A DNA stretch of 64,000 bases from positions 248,001 to 312,000 of the forward strand of contig JACPOV010000008.1 in the NCBI GenBank assembly GCA_016191325.1. The letters run 5' to 3'. Position 1 is the first letter of the stretch. The number at the start of each line of letters is the position of its first letter. Positions 8,807 through 17,101 of this stretch are shown here, in pieces. The DNA is from Candidatus Dependentiae bacterium (GTDB taxonomy: Bacteria > Babelota > Babeliae > Babelales > JACPOV01). Position numbers and translations under genes: made by a program. Under the pieces are notes generated by a model that worked only from the letters and a program-made list of their open reading frames with translations, made no database searches and had not been told where the DNA came from.

Positions 8807-10070
8807 ATATAATTGGCTTTCGTTCGTATTCCTTTTCCTCATTACGTGCCCGGATGCGTTTGCGTGGCGGTATCGCTACAAGAAAAAAATTATTGAGCAA
8901 ACAATTGAGGTAACGAATCTTCAATCAGACGCCCAAGCGCAAACGCCTTCAGATGAATTGATCGAAAAAAAAGAGCTAAAAGAAAAAGCGTGCACGGTGA
9001 ACGTGCTTTTGGATGAAACTCATCGCTCCGATTTTCAGGGTTGGACGATCAACGCACAAACCGGCTTTCATTTGATTCCGTATGAAAGCGTTTCTGGTAT
9101 ACATTTTCAAGAACCGGAAATCCGCCTCACCGTGCAGAAAAAAACTATTTTCATTAATGGAAAAAAAGTTGCTCACGAACGCTGTTCGATTAAACCACGC
9201 GAAGGTTATTTGCAATTTAATGGCCGCCAATATCATGGATCTTTTTTAGTTGACGCAGCAGGAGATGTAGTTCAATTAATTAATTGCCTTGATCTTGAAG
9301 AATATGTTTATTCGGTCCTTAATTCTGAAAGTTGGCCCGGCTGGCCGCTAGAAATTAATAAAGCTTTTGCAGTTGCTTCGCGCAGTTATGTAATGAAAAG
9401 AATTCAGGAAGCAAACACAAAAAAGAAATTGTATCATATTAAAAATACCAATATTCATCAGACCTATAATGGCGTGCATACGAGCGAACGGTTGCGGGAA
9501 GCGATAGATCAAACACGTGGATTAATTATGGCGTATAATGGAAAGCCAATTGAAGCGATGTTTGATTCGTGCTGCGGCGGTGTGATTCCTGCGCATATTA
9601 CTGGGATCGATTTTAAAAGTGCTCCGTATCTGGCGCGAGAAAAAAAATGCAATTTCTGCAAAGGATGCAAAATATTTGGCTGGCGTGTTGAATATTCGCT
9701 GGAGCATTTTCAAGAACTGCTTAAAAAAGCAGGACATTCAGTTCGATCGATACGAGAAATTAAAGTGGTAAAGCGCGATAAAGCTGGCGTTGTACAGCGC
9801 GTTTTGATTCAAGGATCGAATCATGCACTTCATTTAAATTGCAAACAAATGTACGCACTCTGCAGCAAAATTAAGAGTTATTGCTTTACGGTAGAAAAAA
9901 AAGGGAAAGCAATTTGCTTTACTGGAAAAGGATACGGCCATCATATGGGCATTTGCCAGTGGGGAGCGCGCCGGATGCTCGATGCGGGGCATCATTATAA
10001 ATCTATTTTGCAGTTTTATTATCCGGGTGCTACGTTGATGCAGATGAAAACTACAGAAGCGTCTGTATAA
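8790..10070 (+). CDS. SpoIID/LytB domain protein, secreted
   Basis: 426 residues from ATG 8790, inside the end of the RNase H gene; the signal peptide ends DAFA before Trp. SpoIID domain spans about residues 115-420: LEEYVYSVLNSE...WP (catalytic Glu region), KAFAVASRSYV, and C-terminal GYGHHMGICQWGARRM, which matches the family's GHGVGMSQWGA block. SpoIID enzymes are lytic transglycosylases acting on denuded glycan strands. Extra Cys (CNFCKGCK) near residue 290 may bind metal or form disulfides. It implies a peptidoglycan-remodelling role in the periplasm. Confidence 0.9.
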   Translation: MQSLSRYNWLSFVFLFLITCPDAFAWRYRYKKKIIEQTIEVTNLQSDAQAQTPSDELIEKKELKEKACTVNVLLDETHRSDFQGWTINAQTGFHLIPYESVSGIHFQEPEIRLTVQKKTIFINGKKVAHERCSIKPREGYLQFNGRQYHGSFLVDAAGDVVQLINCLDLEEYVYSVLNSESWPGWPLEINKAFAVASRSYVMKRIQEANTKKKLYHIKNTNIHQTYNGVHTSERLREAIDQTRGLIMAYNGKPIEAMFDSCCGGVIPAHITGIDFKSAPYLAREKKCNFCKGCKIFGWRVEYSLEHFQELLKKAGHSVRSIREIKVVKRDKAGVVQRVLIQGSNHALHLNCKQMYALCSKIKSYCFTVEKKGKAICFTGKGYGHHMGICQWGARRMLDAGHHYKSILQFYYPGATLMQMKTTEASV

Positions 10071-10176
10071 AATCTTTCATCTGCGGCAAGATGGTTAAAC
10101 TTTTTATATGGTATCATAGGTAAATAAAAAAATTCTATTGAGCAGTATGAAAATTATAAAACAGCGCTCGTCCCGA

Positions 10177-10216
10177 CCCTTCGATACAAATGCTTCGCAT
10201 TTACTCAGGGCGAGCG
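10177..10216 (-). repeat. dispersed palindromic repeat, copy B1 (reverse)
   Basis: Read on the minus strand it carries CGCTCG, GAGTA and TGTATCGA. Stems are CCCT/AGGG and AAATGC/GCATTT around GAA. Confidence 0.75.
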
Positions 10217-10229
10217 GGACTGGCGTCTT

Positions 10230-10286
10230 CCGCTCGTGGTGAGTGTTTTGCGAACAGGAGTGAGCAAAATGTATCGAACCATAGCG
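10230..10286 (+). repeat. dispersed palindromic repeat, copy B2
   Basis: Outer stem CGCT/AGCG, middle stem TGGT/ACCA, inner stem TTTTGC/GCAAAA, with invariant GAGTG and TGTATCGA. Relative to copy E the middle stem has changed on both sides and still pairs. Confidence 0.8.
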
Positions 10287-10399
10287 TAACACATTGTATC
10301 GAGCGCGGACCTGCTGTCCTGCTGTTAAAACTTTAAGTAAAACGATAATCTTGCTATAAATTGTATTTTTGCGAGTCAATTTTTTGCTGGAGATAAAAA

Positions 10400-10861
10400 A
10401 TGCCCGGATACAAAACACATTTAGTTGGCGGCGTTACTTCATTTGGATTACTGCTTTTTACCATAGGGTTTATGTCGGCATCGTTTTCAACTTTGTTTGA
10501 ATGGTTATGTTGCGCATGCATTGGTGCATTATTTCCCGATATTGATATTAAAAGTAAGGGGCAGCAGCTTTTTTTTAGAGTGATTGCGGTAGTTTTCGTG
10601 ATACTACTTTGGCAACGTCGGATCACCGATGTCGCCATCATGAGCACCCTTGCATTAGTTCCTTTGACAGTAAAACATCGGGGTGTTACGCATTCGATGT
10701 GGTTTATCGGTGCTCTTTGTGCGATGATTTTGGTAGTCGTTTCTTGCACAGCTGCTTCATATTCGCGCATGGTATTTTTTGATTTGCTTTTTTTCTTTGC
10801 TGGCGCTTTTTCGCATGTTCTCTTAGATTTTGGCCCTCGCAAAATTTTCTTTCGCAAATAA
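10400..10861 (+). CDS. YdjM-like membrane-bound metal-dependent hydrolase (DUF457)
   Basis: 153 residues. Four hydrophobic segments with the family's His/Asp markers: GYKTHLVGG near the N-terminus, LFPDIDIKSKG (about 48-58), RGVTHSMWF (about 93-101) and FSHVLLDF near the C-terminus. This is the YdjM/LexA-regulated inner-membrane putative hydrolase family; biochemical role unproven. Its ATG has GGAGAT upstream. Stands alone between a repeat-rich spacer and the barrel gene. Confidence 0.88.
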   Translation: MPGYKTHLVGGVTSFGLLLFTIGFMSASFSTLFEWLCCACIGALFPDIDIKSKGQQLFFRVIAVVFVILLWQRRITDVAIMSTLALVPLTVKHRGVTHSMWFIGALCAMILVVVSCTAASYSRMVFFDLLFFFAGAFSHVLLDFGPRKIFFRK

Positions 10862-10922
10862 TCTCCTATTGCCAATTTTACCCCATCTTAGTAAGGTACA
10901 TTGAATTGTAAAAGGAGAGAGA

Positions 10923-11927
10923 ATGAAAAAAAATGTATTGTTACTTTTATTGAGCTCTTTTATTTTAGTCCCCGCCATAACAGCAGATTCCGACGGGCAA
11001 AACAAAAAAAAGGGCGTGATAGCAATAGGAGAAGCGCTTTATTGGCGCACGAACTTCTTTATTCCGTATGCGATCACTTTCGAAACCACGACTCAGGGTG
11101 CAGTTACGCTGAGCACAAACCAAAAATTTACGAACGTTACGCCGTCGTACGATCCCGGTTTTCGCATAGGGCTCGGTTATTTTTCTCCCTCATCCCATTG
11201 GGAAATAGATGCAAACGCTATTCGGTTTGCGCAAAAGAAAAGTGATTCTACTTTAGCAAATGATTCAACACGCATCGGCCTTCTTTGGGATTTTAGTTCA
11301 CAAATAACGTTACCCACCGCAGTGAGCGCAAATTTTTCTGATTCATTTATCGGCTTTGCTGTTTCTGCAAAGCGGCCTTTCTATACAGACAAAAATATTT
11401 CATTCGGGTATACGTTTGGTTTAGTTGGCGTCGTACTCAAAGAACAGTTAGAAATTATTGCGGATGGCCAAAATATTGATAGTATTCCCGTGCATACCGT
11501 TACAACACTCAAGAATGCATTCAATGGACTCGGCCCAGTTAACGCGGTGAATACCCTGTGGAAATTTTCACGCAACGCAGGATTCTATGGTCTTGGTGAA
11601 TTTTCGGTTTTGATAGGGAAAATTCCTGTAGAGCAAACTCAATTTACCACTATCGGTGGTGCCCAACCTGCGCTCTTTCAAATTACGCAAAATAACCGTG
11701 TTTTCTTACGCGCAAATCTCTTCGCTCAAATTGGTATTCAATATGAGCAAACGTTTTGCGATGTGGTAAGCGTGGTGTTTAAATTAGGATACGATTTCAA
11801 CTTCTGGCCAAGCCAAATAGCTTTTGCACGATTTGCTGAAGTGGTGGCAGGCCAAGCGACACCGCGCATTAACGCTTCCGATATCGGCTTTCACGGATTC
11901 CATTTTGGCGGGTATTTAACGTTTTAA
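10923..11927 (+). CDS. outer-membrane beta-barrel protein, paralog of the 662 gene
   Basis: 334 residues, the same length as the paralog at 662. Strong RBS AAAGGAGAGAGA. Signal peptide MKKNVLLLLLSS...PAITA then Asp. The mature protein has GEALYWRTN near its start, many amphipathic strands, FNFWPSQI near the end, and a terminal Phe (FGGYLTF). Probable outer-membrane barrel of the Lpg1974/MOMP-like type; pore activity is inferred. A TTGCCA element and a TAAGGT box at 10869-10896 could be its promoter (weak). Followed by a hairpin terminator. Confidence 0.7.
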   Translation: MKKNVLLLLLSSFILVPAITADSDGQNKKKGVIAIGEALYWRTNFFIPYAITFETTTQGAVTLSTNQKFTNVTPSYDPGFRIGLGYFSPSSHWEIDANAIRFAQKKSDSTLANDSTRIGLLWDFSSQITLPTAVSANFSDSFIGFAVSAKRPFYTDKNISFGYTFGLVGVVLKEQLEIIADGQNIDSIPVHTVTTLKNAFNGLGPVNAVNTLWKFSRNAGFYGLGEFSVLIGKIPVEQTQFTTIGGAQPALFQITQNNRVFLRANLFAQIGIQYEQTFCDVVSVVFKLGYDFNFWPSQIAFARFAEVVAGQATPRINASDIGFHGFHFGGYLTF

Positions 11928-11934
11928 ATAAAAA

Positions 11935-11956
11935 AGGCCCAGCGATTACTGGGCCT
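11935..11956. terminator. bidirectional terminator hairpin
   Basis: 8-bp stem AGGCCCAG / CTGGGCCT with a CGATTA loop, preceded by five or more A. It lies between convergent genes ending at 11927 and 11975. Confidence 0.8.
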
Positions 11957-11974
11957 CAAAGATTAAAAGTTTTC

Positions 11975-12442
11975 TTATTTTAAAAGCTTATACATTAAAT
12001 AACCCAAACCAAGAATACCAGCTGTATAAAGAGCGCCTTTAATAAACGGCAGGGCGTTGGTAATTTGTTTAAAGTATTCCGCTTCTTGAAGCTTTCGCTT
12101 AAAAGCTTCTGTTTGTTGTTGAGTAAGTGGAGTAAGTGTAAATTTAGCCGCATTCAAGAACTGATGATTTGGATCTTTTGCAAAATATAATTCGTAATAA
12201 TTGAACTGTGAATCGTGCACTATTGCTTTGAATTCTACTAAATTGTCGCCGTAAGAAGATTTTTGAGTTATAGCTTTAACACGATAAGCTTTTTCCTTTA
12301 AGGGGATTATTCCTTCTGGTGCCAATTTTGCAAGAGCTGATCCAGTATCGGGATGAGCATTAAAAGTTTGCATCGCAGCTAAGTGAAGAGAATTAGCTAA
12401 CGCAAAACAGCCAAGTAAAAGTGCAATTAATAGTTTCTTCAT
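11975..12442 (-). CDS. exported protein of unknown function with C-terminal membrane helix
   Basis: 155 residues; no family recognised. Signal peptide MKKLLIALLLGCFALANS-LHLAAM, where Met follows Ala at the likely cleavage point, a feature shared with many exported proteins here. A polar middle is followed by one hydrophobic helix at about 133-152 (GALYTAGILGLGYLMYKLL), so it is probably anchored in the inner membrane with its body in the periplasm. RBS GAGAGG. Last gene of a three-gene minus-strand operon. Confidence 0.65.
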   Translation of the reverse strand: MKKLLIALLLGCFALANSLHLAAMQTFNAHPDTGSALAKLAPEGIIPLKEKAYRVKAITQKSSYGDNLVEFKAIVHDSQFNYYELYFAKDPNHQFLNAAKFTLTPLTQQQTEAFKRKLQEAEYFKQITNALPFIKGALYTAGILGLGYLMYKLLK

Positions 12443-12462
12443 AATAACCTCTCATTTTATAG

Positions 12463-12876
12463 TTATTTTTTATTCACGAGCGGACTTAGTAAAATAATAC
12501 CAAGTAATGCAGCTAGATTTGTTATGCCAAACAAATTCAATCGATTTCCATTTTCTTTTTCTTGCATGTGATAATGATCTGTTCCTTGCGTATGGATAAC
12601 ACGATGAAAAAAAGTGTTATCGAAGAATAGTTGCGGCTTTACGGCGTATACCTCAACAAACTCTTCAGTTTTTCCAAGCAAAGAATTCCGTTGAGAATAT
12701 TCTCTTGGATAGCTTGATGCCAAAATATAGCGCGGAGCAGTGCTCAGAGGTTTATTTTCCTTTTGTTGCTGGTATGCCGAATAATATTGCTTCGCGGTCA
12801 TATCGTTATTCGCATTATTCATCGAATAACTTGAAGCTGGAACTAATAATCCAATAAAGAGTATTAATCGTTTCAT
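12463..12876 (-). CDS. exported protein of unknown function
   Basis: 137 residues. N-terminal signal (MKRLILFIGLLVPASSYS-MNN) and a C-terminal hydrophobic helix (NLAALLGIILLSPLV) followed by Lys. The middle is polar with several Tyr (KQYYSAYQQQKENK). No recognisable domain. RBS TAAGGATAATC. Lies 20 nt upstream of the 11975 gene and 8 nt downstream of the 12885 gene in the same operon; its layout mirrors the 11975 product (signal peptide plus C-terminal anchor). Confidence 0.65.
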   Translation of the reverse strand: MKRLILFIGLLVPASSYSMNNANNDMTAKQYYSAYQQQKENKPLSTAPRYILASSYPREYSQRNSLLGKTEEFVEVYAVKPQLFFDNTFFHRVIHTQGTDHYHMQEKENGNRLNLFGITNLAALLGIILLSPLVNKK

Positions 12877-12884
12877 GATTATCC

Positions 12885-13886
12885 TTATGCGAGATCAAAT
12901 GAAGAAAGGAGCATCCACAATCCAGTGATTTTAATCGCTTTATTTATTGCGATAATATCTTGGGCAGTTTTTAAAACACCAACTTGTTTTTCAATCTCTT
13001 TTTCCATCTCGGGGAATGTAACGGTTGGTAATTCACTTAATGTAGCTATAGGGCTAATTAATTGCATAATATTTTGTTGATGATCATTCAATGATTCACG
13101 AATTTCAGCCATATTTTCTTTAATTAATAATATGAGATTCGTTAGTGCGATATAATCAGCTTCGGGTTCCTGTTTACCAATTGCCTTGTTTAAAGCCATA
13201 GAGTCAGCATTTATTTCTGAGCGAACTTCTTCTGAAATCCGGTGAAACTTTGCAAGCGAGAGTATTCTAAAAAAACTGTATGAAGTATGTAGCGCCATCC
13301 CAAGATTCATGATTTCAATCTTTTCATCTTGTGTCGCTTTTTCTGCCCTAATCCATTTTATTAATAGACCAGCATAAATTATGTAGCACATAATATTTAC
13401 TGCAGTATCCATTTTTAAGACAGATTCTTTTCTAGAATCTGCAATACCTTCATATTGTTGTGGAACTAAAGGCATAGCCCATTTAGCTAAACTAGCATTG
13501 TTTGTTATTCTTCCAAGGAACTTTACGTCATCATAACAATCTTTAAAATTGCTTGGAAATCTCTCGATTTCATCCAATAGGTGATTAACTTTTATAAATG
13601 CTGCCGCGATGAGCTTATTTTTTTCCTGGATGTCTTTTGTATCAAAAATTGATGAAGTTAATTCATCTGGTGCCGTCAATGCATTTGAACTGCTAGATTT
13701 TTGCATAGATTGAGCGATGGCAAGTTCTTTGCCTTCTTTTTGTGACTCACCTTTAAAAGGCACTTCTTCTTTGCCAGGTTTAATTTCTTGTTTACCGAAT
13801 TTATTCGGGTTTTCCATTGCGCCTATATTAAGCGCAAAGCATAATGAGGCAAAACCCATTATTGATTTCTTGTTTATCTTAAACAT
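12885..13886 (-). CDS. exported helical protein of unknown function
   Basis: 333 residues, first gene of the operon, RBS GGAG 8 nt before ATG. Signal peptide ends NIGAM-EN. Residues ~30-90 are Lys/Glu/Ser-rich and low complexity; the rest is predicted helical with a hydrophobic segment at about 163-178 (NIMCYIIYAGLLIKWI) and amphipathic helices after it. No motif identifies a family. Co-transcription with two anchored exported proteins suggests one envelope complex. Confidence 0.6.
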   Translation of the reverse strand: MFKINKKSIMGFASLCFALNIGAMENPNKFGKQEIKPGKEEVPFKGESQKEGKELAIAQSMQKSSSSNALTAPDELTSSIFDTKDIQEKNKLIAAAFIKVNHLLDEIERFPSNFKDCYDDVKFLGRITNNASLAKWAMPLVPQQYEGIADSRKESVLKMDTAVNIMCYIIYAGLLIKWIRAEKATQDEKIEIMNLGMALHTSYSFFRILSLAKFHRISEEVRSEINADSMALNKAIGKQEPEADYIALTNLILLIKENMAEIRESLNDHQQNIMQLISPIATLSELPTVTFPEMEKEIEKQVGVLKTAQDIIAINKAIKITGLWMLLSSFDLA

Positions 13887-14110
13887 TTTGTAACTCCATT
13901 TTTAATCAAATAAATGTATCCATTAATAGGATACCCGAAGTATAAATAATTACAAGTAGGATTTTGTATGTGGTGGAAGCTTGGGCATAATTGATAGCTC
14001 GCTATATCGTATACCGCCATCTCCCCCAGTATTGACAAATTTTCTAATTGAAATTATTTAAAAATCCTATAATCTAGATGTATGGACTTAAAATAAATGG
14101 GGTTATAATT

Positions 14111-15424
14111 ATGAAAATTTCCAAAATAGTACTTGTTTTATTAATGGCATCTTCAATGATGACTCAGAATAGTGTTGCAGTTGATTGGCGCAACATATGG
14201 GAGCAATCAGTGCCATATTTAAAACAAATCGAAATGAAGCACATTTGGACTGCTATAAGTATCGCATCGACGGCTAGTGCTTTTATGGGTTGGAGAAAAT
14301 ATAATAAAACGGCAATTTTTTCTCGCCCAACGGCGATTAAAAGTGAAATAACATTCAATGACTTTTACGGCGCTCCTGAAAAAATAAAGCAATTTGTTAA
14401 TCTTTTTCCAAAAGTAATATCTTCAGGTAATACTGAACTGATTGAACAATTACCTAAGGCATATTTATTTACAGGAGTAGCGGGAACTGGTAAAACCACA
14501 TTGGCAATGGCTCTTGCGGGTCAGCTTAAAGCTCCTTTATTTGTACTAGAAGCGGATAGTAGTTTGTTGTTTCCTTTTATTGGTTCTTTCAAATTATCGC
14601 AATATATAAATGCTGCGCAGGCTGCTGCGCAAAAAGATCCGTCTAAGTTAGCAATTATCTTTATTGATGAGATTCATTTGGTTGCAGATGGTCAATTCTC
14701 ATTATTACATAGTTTGCTTACGAAATTAGATGGTGTTGCTACCAAAAATATTACTGCGCCTAATGAAAAAGCGGGTCATGTACTTATTATTGGCGCGACT
14801 AATAAAGATGACTTAATCGATTCAGCATTGAAGAGACCTGGTAGATTTGAAGAAGTTAGATTAAGCAAGCCAGATATAGGATTAACTAAGCTGCTACTTA
14901 AAAAATATTTGGGTGAAAATGCTAATAATGAATCTGTTGATTTGATCGTTAATTGCTTAGCGATAAACTTTATGACCCCTGCTGAGATAAAGATGTGGGC
15001 ATCAAAAGCCAAATTAGCATCTTATGGCAGGGCAGATAAGGTGGCACGAATCGAACTAATCGATTTAGAGGAAGCCTTTCTTGATATTGCAAAAACAATA
15101 TGGAATAACACAAAATATGCATCTGAGGCAGCGTTAAAGATTCTTCACGCTCGAGAAGATAAAATAAAGAAACCCAAAAAAGAGATAAAGCAGTTTACTT
15201 TAAGAAATGGTAATGTCGTCCCACTAGATGAGAATAGTGGCAACACCCCTCCCTTCTGGTATACCGTCGAGAATGGAAAGCTTGTTTCGATGTTTGGCCC
15301 CGAGGACAACAAAAAAGAAGAAAATGACGATGAACCGCGCATTCCTTGTCAAGACAGTGCAGTGTTTCAAAAAGGTTACAGAGAAAAATGGAATGCACAA
15401 CGCGCGTTCTTAAATACGAAATAA
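14111..15424 (+). CDS. membrane-anchored FtsH-like AAA ATPase lacking the protease domain
   Basis: 437 residues from ATG 14111, with GGGG about 8 nt upstream. AAA module: Walker A GVAGTGKTT (122-130), Walker B IIFIDE (182-187), sensor/second region of homology with ATNKDDL and the arginine finger in KRPGRF (241-246). Two N-terminal hydrophobic segments (about 5-20 and 44-60) would put a short loop outside and the ATPase inside, the FtsH topology. The C-terminus lacks HEXXH and is a charged tail ending at residue 437, so there is no FtsH protease. Likely a remodelling ATPase; substrate unknown. TATAAT at 14068-14073 could be its -10 box. Its stop overlaps the convergent tatD end by 15 nt. Confidence 0.85.
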   Translation: MKISKIVLVLLMASSMMTQNSVAVDWRNIWEQSVPYLKQIEMKHIWTAISIASTASAFMGWRKYNKTAIFSRPTAIKSEITFNDFYGAPEKIKQFVNLFPKVISSGNTELIEQLPKAYLFTGVAGTGKTTLAMALAGQLKAPLFVLEADSSLLFPFIGSFKLSQYINAAQAAAQKDPSKLAIIFIDEIHLVADGQFSLLHSLLTKLDGVATKNITAPNEKAGHVLIIGATNKDDLIDSALKRPGRFEEVRLSKPDIGLTKLLLKKYLGENANNESVDLIVNCLAINFMTPAEIKMWASKAKLASYGRADKVARIELIDLEEAFLDIAKTIWNNTKYASEAALKILHAREDKIKKPKKEIKQFTLRNGNVVPLDENSGNTPPFWYTVENGKLVSMFGPEDNKKEENDDEPRIPCQDSAVFQKGYREKWNAQRAFLNTK

Positions 15425-16267
15425 AAATAAAGCATTTTGCGTTGTTGCTCGGATAATTGTTTCATTAGATTCATTTCGCAATTGCGCTAGAAATTGTGCA
15501 ATATTCGCTATTTGTGCTGGCGAATTTTGCTTGCCCCGTATTTCTTGCGGCGGTAAATAGGGAGCATCGGTTTCAAGAATAATGCTTTCGAGCGGTACAT
15601 TTTTAAAAACATTTCTGAGCTCGTTGTTTTTAGGGTAGGTGAGCGGCCCGCCAATTCCCATATAAAAATTACGTTTCATAACTTCGTGCGCAAATTTCAT
15701 GTCTTCGGAAAAACAATGAATAACGCCCCGCAGATTTCTACCCTGAAATTCATCAATAATCGCAAGCGTTTCATATGCGGCATCTCGTGTATGCACAATA
15801 AGCGCACGATCATATTTTAATGCTAATTCTATTTGTGCACGAAATGAGTTTTCTTGGCGCGCACGATCATAATCAGGATAATGAAAATCGAGCCCACATT
15901 CGCCGATGGCAACTATTTTATTGCCCCCAGAAAACTTATCAGTTATTCCGGGGACCCCAAGATCATTAATAATAAGTTGTTCAATTTTTTCTAAATCCGA
16001 TTGCCAGTTTTCTGTCGCATCATTTGGGTGAATGCCAACTGCAGCAAAGCAATTAGGAAAATGCTGCGCGATCAATACGCAATTTTGGCTTTCAATAAGG
16101 CTCGTTCCCACATTTATAATGCGGTTTACGCCAACAGCTGCTGCCTGATCAATAATGGTTTTTGCCAGCGGAAAATGTTCGGGCAAAAGCGGCGTATCGA
16201 AAGTTTTTTTTACCATAATATTAATATGGCAATGCGTATCGCATAAAATTGGCAGGTGATTTTGCAT
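15410..16267 (-). CDS. tatD: TatD-family metal-dependent DNase
   Basis: 285 residues from ATG 16267 (AGGAAG about 9 nt upstream; an earlier ATG at 16297 lacks a site). TIM-barrel metal hydrolase with all expected ligands: CDTHCHIN near the N-terminus, GECGLDFHY (Glu), LIVHTRDA, VIHCFSED and ILETDAPYLPP (Asp). TatD enzymes are 3'-5' exonucleases/deoxyribonucleases acting in DNA repair or fragmentation. About 260-290 residues is typical. There is a small insertion (ITDKFSGGNK) before the GECG block. The 3' end overlaps the AAA gene. Confidence 0.95.
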   Translation of the reverse strand: MQNHLPILCDTHCHINIMVKKTFDTPLLPEHFPLAKTIIDQAAAVGVNRIINVGTSLIESQNCVLIAQHFPNCFAAVGIHPNDATENWQSDLEKIEQLIINDLGVPGITDKFSGGNKIVAIGECGLDFHYPDYDRARQENSFRAQIELALKYDRALIVHTRDAAYETLAIIDEFQGRNLRGVIHCFSEDMKFAHEVMKRNFYMGIGGPLTYPKNNELRNVFKNVPLESIILETDAPYLPPQEIRGKQNSPAQIANIAQFLAQLRNESNETIIRATTQNALFLFRI

Positions 16268-16539
16268 GATAATTTTCTTCCTATTTTTTATGCGCATCCC
16301 ACCGCTTTAGAGAATCGAAACCTGTGATTCGCGCTTCTTGAAGCGAAAGGTAATTAGCAGAGAGGAATGAGCAAAATGGTATTTTTTTTCAAAAATCTGG
16401 CTTTATTTTAACCGAATTTGACAAACATTTAAATCGAATTAGGCTATTTGACTGATGTCATAGGAAATCATAGGAAGAAAAAAGTAGAGTCGGATGAAGA
16501 AGCAGTGTTAAACCATTTAAACCTATTAGGAGTTCTTTC
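16268..16539. other. intergenic, tatD/hup divergent region
   Basis: Contains a small hairpin (CGCTTC-TT-GAAGCG, 16332-16345), possibly a decayed repeat copy, and TTGACA at 16418-16423, a good -35 for the HU gene with a poor -10 about 17 nt on. No gene seen. Confidence 0.45.
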
Positions 16540-16818
16540 ATGAACAAAAGTCAGCTCATTGACTCCTTGAGTGAAGAAACATTATTTACAAAAAAAGACG
16601 TAGCGCGCTTGCTGGATAGCTTGGCGCGTACTGTACAACGCGCGTTGAAAAACGGCGATAAAGTACAGTGGGCGAGCTTTGGTACGTGGTCTGTTTCACG
16701 TCGACCAGCACGCAAGGGCATCAATCCTGCAACAAAGCAACGTATTGATTTGCCTGCAGTGAATGTTCCTCGCTTTAAACCAGGAAAAGCGCTACGAGAA
16801 GTGGTACGTTCAATCTAA
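16540..16818 (+). CDS. hup: HU-family DNA-binding protein
   Basis: 92 residues. Starts MNKSQLIDSL, then the HU core with GDKVQWASFGTWSVSRRPARKGINP, where the RxxRKGxNP beta-arm binds DNA, and ends FKPGKALREVV. Histone-like nucleoid protein, dimeric, bends DNA. RBS TAGGAG. Followed by a strong terminator, so monocistronic. IHF-like proteins share this fold; the sequence looks more like HU. Confidence 0.96.
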   Translation: MNKSQLIDSLSEETLFTKKDVARLLDSLARTVQRALKNGDKVQWASFGTWSVSRRPARKGINPATKQRIDLPAVNVPRFKPGKALREVVRSI

Positions 16819-16850
16819 TGTGATTGAAGTTAAAAAAGCTTTATCTGTTT

Positions 16851-16877
16851 GGGCTGCGCAAGCAGCCCATTTTTTTT
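16851..16877 (+). terminator. rho-independent terminator after hup
   Basis: GGGCTGC-GCAA-GCAGCCC, 7-bp stem with GNRA-type loop, then A and eight T. Confidence 0.93.
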
Positions 16878-16912
16878 ACTATTCAACTCCTCTTTTTTCC
16901 AGTATTTTTAAT

Positions 16913-16962
16913 ATGGTTCGATACAATTTCTCACAAGGTTCGAAATCGCTCACCATGAGCGG
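16913..16962 (-). repeat. dispersed palindromic repeat, copy D (reverse)
   Basis: On the minus strand: CCGCTC start, TGGT/ACCA middle stem, ATTTC/GAAAT inner stem, TGTATCGA block. Directly downstream of the hup terminator. Confidence 0.75.
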
Positions 16963-17017
16963 TGGGGAGTCGTTTCAGAATGTGGTATCGAGTACTTATA
17001 AAAAATACATATTCTAA

Positions 17018-17068
17018 ACCGCTCGTCCCGAGTGTTTTGCTCAGCAAAATGTATCGAGGGATAGCGGT
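17018..17068 (+). repeat. dispersed palindromic repeat, copy E (best hairpin)
   Basis: Three stems in register: ACCGCT/AGCGGT, TCCC/GGGA and TTTTGC/GCAAAA with a TCA loop; GAGTG and TGTATCGA form internal loops. Just upstream of serS. Confidence 0.85.
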
Positions 17069-17101
17069 AGAAAACCACAGCGGACTTTAAAAAGGTTTAT
17101 C

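Larger units (their letters stand above)
10071..10399. other. intergenic region dominated by palindromic repeats
   Basis: 329 nt without a credible gene; it holds two copies of the dispersed repeat in opposite orientation plus a fragment (CGCTCGTCCCGA at 10165-10176). Frames crossing it are repeat-derived. Confidence 0.7.

Noticed and set aside
10104-10418. Open frame across the repeat-rich spacer
   Set aside because: It is made largely of the palindromic repeat copies and has no start signal.
16763-17017. Frame running from the end of hup to the palindromic repeat
   Set aside because: Crosses a strong terminator and repeat copy D; no ribosome site.
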